NCBI GenBank assembly: GCA_023700845.1
Contig: JAMPYD010000087.1
Location: 1 to 7,371, forward strand
Origin: Elusimicrobiota bacterium
Lineage (GTDB): Bacteria; Elusimicrobiota; Elusimicrobia; UBA1565; UBA9628
Direction: 5' to 3'
DNA: 7,371 bases
Shown here: positions 4,587 through 7,371 of the stretch, piece after piece
How the letters are laid out: the number at the start of each line of letters is the position of its first letter
Position numbering within the stretch: the stretch's first letter is position 1
Translations under genes and position numbers: made by a program
The notes under the pieces: generated by a model
Told to the model about the DNA's origin: nothing
Database searches by the model: none
The model's input: only the letters and a program-made list of their open reading frames with translations

Positions 4587-6959
4587 TTATTTCGCGCCGA
4601 CCTTGTAGACGATCCCGCGGTGCAGCACCGTCACCTCGGGGCCGAGCGCGAAGTAGCGCGCGAGCCCCGGGTCCTTCGACAGCAGGTCGAAGTAAGCCGC
4701 GCTGCGCGCCGCCACCGCGACCGAGCGCAGCGACGAGGCCTCCGGAGCCTCGGCGTCCGCGTCCGTCCAGACCTCGCCGCGCTTATAGAAGGTCTTGCCG
4801 CCGATCGTTCGCGTCTCCACCGAGGCGTAGCCTTTTCCCCTGTTCTCCTCGCGGGCTTTCTCCTCGAGCCTGTCCAGCATCATCGCCGGCGCCGCGGCCG
4901 GAGCGGCGTTGAAGCCCTTCGCCCCGCGCACGGCGGCGACCGACGGAACTCCGCCCTTCATCGCGTCGAACACCATCGAGTCCGACTGCGCCTCGGCCGC
5001 CGCTCCCGCCCCGCCCGAGAAGCCGCTGCGGGCCGCGTTCATGCGCAGGCCGTCGAACCGGCGCCGCGCCTCGTTTTCGACCCGGCCGAGGTCGGTGCCC
5101 TCTTCCGTGACGAGGAACGACGTGTACGGCGTCACGATGCCGTGCTTCTTGGCGAGCCGCACGATGGACGACACCACCTCCGGGTCCGCCGGGCGCCCGG
5201 AGAGGCGGATCAGATCAAGCTCGTGGCCGATCTTCTGGGCGGCCCAGAGGCGGGGCAGGAAGGCGTTGCGCGAGGTCTCGGCCGGGAGCTCCACCGGGAA
5301 CTCGAAGCGCGCGGGCTTGCCGCCCGCCTTGCCCGTCACCACCACGATTCCCTTCCCGCCGGCCCGGAAGCGGCCGTACAGCGCCAGCTCGCCGCCGTGG
5401 AACAGGTCGGGCACCGGGCGCGGGAAGACCTGATCGACCTCGACGCCCTTCCACTCGACCTTCACGTCGGTCAGCGCCGGACGGGAGACCTTCTGATAAA
5501 GGGACGAGAGCTTGGCCTCGATGTCCTCGTTGGGCGCCGCGTAATCGCGCGCCCCGCGGCCGGCCTCGGCCAATTTATCGAGCAGCAAGGTGTTCACGTC
5601 GGAGCCCACGCCGAAGGAGAAGACGCGCGCGCGCAGGGCCGCGTTGTCCTGGGCCGCCTTGCGCAGCAGCGCGCCCGGGTCGGTCTGCCCGATCGTCGGC
5701 ACCCCGTCGGTCAGGAAGAACAGCATCGGCGTGACGCCTCCCGCCGTGTTGAGGAGCTTGAGCCCCTGGTCGAGTCCGGCCTCGATATTCGTGCCGCCGG
5801 CGGCATCGATGCGCTCGATGTAGCGCTTGGCCCGGGCCTTGTTCTCGGGCGTCGCGGCGAGCAGGGCGCCCTCCTCGAGCGCGCTCCAGTCGGTGGCGAA
5901 ATCCACGACGCCGAAGCGGTCCTGGGGATTGAGACGGTCGACGCACCAGGCCAGCGCCTTCTTCGCCTGGTCCATCTTGCCGCCCTCCGTCATCGAGCCC
6001 GAGCGGTCCACGACGAACACCACCGCCTTCGGCGCGGCCTTGGCCTCGGCCTCGAGCTTCGGCGACAGCGTGAGCAGGAAGGTGCCGTCCTCGCCGCTCT
6101 CGCGGTAGGCGAGCACGCCGGCGGCGAGCGGGTCCTCGCGCATCGAGAACGTGAGCGCCAGGTCCTGAGGGCCGGCCGAGCCCTCTTCATAGATGATCGT
6201 CGCGCCGTGCTCTCCCTCACGGATGATGCGGGTATCGGCGTTGGATGAAAGAATCGTGCGCAGGGGGCGCGTGGTCTTCAGCGCGATCCGCGCCGAGGCC
6301 CGGCCGCCCTCGCCCTGCGTGAACCGGGCCGAGCGCATCGGCACCGAGAGCGAGACGAGGCCGCCGTTCTTGGCGAGCGTCTGCGTCATCTTGAGCGTCG
6401 CGACGATCTCGCCGCGGGGCTCGATGGGGAACACCTTGGCGCGGAACATGCGCTCGCCGATGAGCTCGAGCAGGCCCGGGTCGATGGCGCGGCTGACGAT
6501 GCTCTGATAGATGGAGGAGGCCTGCGTCGCCTCGAGCAGCTCGCCCTTCGTCTCCTTGCCTCCGATCACCATCGAGAATCCGGACAGCGAGGCGTCGGCC
6601 GGCAGCGGCACCATCAGCACGCCCTCCAGGCGCCGGTCGGTGGGGTTGCGGAAGACGATGCGGTAGGACAGCTCCGCCACCTGATCCGTGATCGTGCCCT
6701 CGACGTGATAGGCGGCCATCGTCACCGGCGAGGCCTCGGGAGGGAGGACCGGCGCCGGGCGGGGGCCGGGGATGGGCATCGGCTGCGGGAGCGGCCGGGG
6801 TCCGGGGCCGGGGAGGAAGGGCAGCGGCATCGGCATCCCGGGAAGGAAGGCGCGCATCGCGGCGTTGGCGGCGCCGATGGGCCAGGCGAGCAGCTGCTGC
6901 GCGGGGGCGGGGACGGCGAGGCCGAGAACGAGCAGGGCGGACAGGGCGTTGCGTTTCAT
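4587..6959 (-). CDS. secreted VIT and VWA domain protein
   Basis: A 790-aa exported protein. Residues 1-21 form a signal peptide (KR, hydrophobic ALLVLGLAVP, then APAQ). Residues about 41-74 are a proline-rich linker (PMPLP, PGPRP, PMPIP, PGPRP). A VIT domain follows (about 78-210), as in inter-alpha-trypsin inhibitor heavy chains, including the usual RMFRAKVFPIEPRGE segment (170-184). The VWA domain (about 311-490) has an intact MIDAS metal site: DRSGS (D318, S320, S322), T390 in GGTN, and D418 in LTDG. The C-terminal part has GGKTFYKRGEVW and ends ALGPEVTVLHRGIVYKVGAK, typical of bacterial VIT-VWA proteins; there is no LPxTG or membrane anchor. A role in surface or periplasmic protein binding is inferred. 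ATG 6959 is fixed by GGAGG at 7-bp spacing and by the signal peptide. It lies 60 bp after a PrcB-like gene in the same direction. Confidence 0.95.
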   Translation of the reverse strand: MKRNALSALLVLGLAVPAPAQQLLAWPIGAANAAMRAFLPGMPMPLPFLPGPGPRPLPQPMPIPGPRPAPVLPPEASPVTMAAYHVEGTITDQVAELSYRIVFRNPTDRRLEGVLMVPLPADASLSGFSMVIGGKETKGELLEATQASSIYQSIVSRAIDPGLLELIGERMFRAKVFPIEPRGEIVATLKMTQTLAKNGGLVSLSVPMRSARFTQGEGGRASARIALKTTRPLRTILSSNADTRIIREGEHGATIIYEEGSAGPQDLALTFSMREDPLAAGVLAYRESGEDGTFLLTLSPKLEAEAKAAPKAVVFVVDRSGSMTEGGKMDQAKKALAWCVDRLNPQDRFGVVDFATDWSALEEGALLAATPENKARAKRYIERIDAAGGTNIEAGLDQGLKLLNTAGGVTPMLFFLTDGVPTIGQTDPGALLRKAAQDNAALRARVFSFGVGSDVNTLLLDKLAEAGRGARDYAAPNEDIEAKLSSLYQKVSRPALTDVKVEWKGVEVDQVFPRPVPDLFHGGELALYGRFRAGGKGIVVVTGKAGGKPARFEFPVELPAETSRNAFLPRLWAAQKIGHELDLIRLSGRPADPEVVSSIVRLAKKHGIVTPYTSFLVTEEGTDLGRVENEARRRFDGLRMNAARSGFSGGAGAAAEAQSDSMVFDAMKGGVPSVAAVRGAKGFNAAPAAAPAMMLDRLEEKAREENRGKGYASVETRTIGGKTFYKRGEVWTDADAEAPEASSLRSVAVAARSAAYFDLLSKDPGLARYFALGPEVTVLHRGIVYKVGAK

Positions 6960-6964
6960 GGGAG

Positions 6965-6982
6965 CTCCTCCGTATCGAGGAG
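6965..6982 (-). promoter_or_regulatory. hairpin containing the VIT-VWA Shine-Dalgarno
   Basis: On the minus strand CTCCTC (6982-6977), a 6-nt loop GATACG, and GAGGAG (6970-6965) form a perfect 6-bp stem. The ribosome binding site GGAGG (6971-6967), 7 bp before ATG 6959, lies almost wholly in the 3' arm. Folding would hide it, offering translational control or coupling to ribosomes arriving from the upstream gene. The pairing is visible; a regulatory role is inferred, and a purine-rich SD can pair with a pyrimidine stretch by chance. Confidence 0.45.
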
Positions 6983-7019
6983 TGGGACCCCGGCCCCGCG
7001 AAAAGGTTCCGGCCGGCCC

Positions 7020-7371
7020 TTATTCGGCGAGCTTGACGACCACGGGCTTGGGGGAGGCGGTCACGGCCCGCACGCGGGAGGCGGGGTCCTCGAAGCCTTC
7101 GTTCTTATACAGGATGACGATGAACTTCTTGCGGTTCTGGACGTCCGCGATGCCGCAGCCCGCGGGACCGGCGAGGAAGACCGCCATCTGCTCCGGGAAT
7201 CTCACCGCCGGAGGCTCGCCCGGGAGGCCGGCCGCGGCCCAGGCCGCCTGAAGCGCCTCGGCGCTCTTGAGCGTGAGGGCCTTGACGACGGGCGCGGCCT
7301 GCCTCATGGGCTTGGCGCCGCGCACGGCGCCGATCTTCGCCCGGCCGCGATCGACGCGGGCCGCTTCGGGC
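7020..7371 (-). CDS. PrcB C-terminal-domain-like protein (N-terminus outside window)
   Basis: The last 116 residues of a protein whose frame is open to the right edge; the stop is TAA at 7022-7020. The visible pattern is: a helix LTLKSAEALQAAWAAAGLPG, then AVRFPEQMAVFLAGPAGCGI, a polar strand pair KKFIVILYKNEGFED, and a final strand PKPVVVKLAE. This order (SAEEL-helix, F-x-x-E-MAV-x-LAG strand, GGY-like turn here GCG, ending in a V-x-L/I-K strand) resembles the PrcB_C domain of the protease-complex subunit PrcB, often found in lipoproteins and periplasmic proteins. The resemblance is from memory of the pattern, not an alignment. A GTG at 7325 is possible as a start but has no ribosome binding site, and the frame continues 15 codons further, so the true start is probably outside. 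It is likely co-transcribed with the VIT-VWA gene. Confidence 0.65.
   Translation of the reverse strand, partial: PEAARVDRGRAKIGAVRGAKPMRQAAPVVKALTLKSAEALQAAWAAAGLPGEPPAVRFPEQMAVFLAGPAGCGIADVQNRKKFIVILYKNEGFEDPASRVRAVTASPKPVVVKLAE

Noticed and set aside
4620..6248. Plus-strand open frame (542 codons) opposite the VIT-VWA gene
   Set aside because: An Arg/His/Leu-rich shadow frame with no domain pattern; the minus strand encodes intact VIT and VWA domains.
6738..6833. Proline-rich repeat region as a DNA tandem repeat
   Set aside because: The protein has imperfect PMP/PGPRP repeats, but the DNA is not a regular tandem array; it is better described as a disordered linker after the signal peptide.
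6983..7019. Possible terminator (CCGGCC pairing with GGCCGG) between the PrcB-like and VIT-VWA genes
   Set aside because: The loop is about 15 nt and no T-tract follows; GC-rich palindromic pieces are expected by chance here, and readthrough into the VIT-VWA gene seems more likely.
1..7371. CRISPR arrays, tRNA or rRNA genes, insertion sequences, att sites
   Set aside because: Read on both strands; no spaced direct repeats, no tRNA-like arm patterns, no transposase or integrase motifs, and almost no noncoding room.

Overview
This is a 7.4 kb, strongly GC-rich (by eye about 70%) and densely coding bacterial window. It holds seven protein genes, two of them cut by the window edges, and no RNA genes, insertion sequences, phage genes or CRISPR repeats that I can see. 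Every intergenic gap is under about 70 bp. The codon usage (third positions almost all G or C), the secreted VIT-VWA protein and the LTA4H-like M1 peptidase suggest a high-GC, probably Gram-negative, environmental bacterium of an under-sampled lineage. I cannot name the phylum; Elusimicrobiota, Myxococcota and Acidobacteriota are guesses only.

Left block, minus strand, read right to left from 3151 to 1. A polytopic GT-C glycosyltransferase (3151-1634) is followed by a 67-aa Cys/Gly-tailed protein (1610-1407), a 49-aa protein with two CxxC knuckles (1379-1230), and an M1 aminopeptidase of the leukotriene-A4-hydrolase type (1227 to beyond the left edge). Spacing is 23, 27 and 2 bp, so this could be one operon, possibly with a second promoter before the 67-aa gene and weak attenuation after it.

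Centre. A 25-bp divergent intergenic region (3152-3176) separates the GT-C gene from a plus-strand gene (3177-4520). That gene encodes a polyprenyl-phosphate-hexose-synthase-like GT2 domain fused to a class I SAM methyltransferase. GT2 enzymes of this type usually make the polyprenyl-phosphate sugar donor that GT-C enzymes use, so the divergent pair is plausibly a small glycan or lipid glycosylation module. Neither start has a Shine-Dalgarno sequence. Both have a -10-like hexamer exactly 6 bp upstream, which suggests paired leaderless promoters in almost no space. The 67-aa gene shows the same arrangement with a perfect TATAAT.

Right block. A two-part hairpin (4538-4571) lies between the convergent GT2-methyltransferase gene and a minus-strand gene for a secreted VIT-VWA protein (6959-4587). 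The latter has a strong Shine-Dalgarno sequence that lies inside a 6-bp hairpin. Upstream of it is the C-terminal part of a protein resembling the PrcB C-terminal domain (7371-7020), cut by the right edge and probably co-transcribed.

I do not see an obvious new defence or mobile system. The least ordinary items are the repeated leaderless-type promoters, the GT2-methyltransferase fusion facing a GT-C gene, and the two consecutive Cys-rich mini-proteins.
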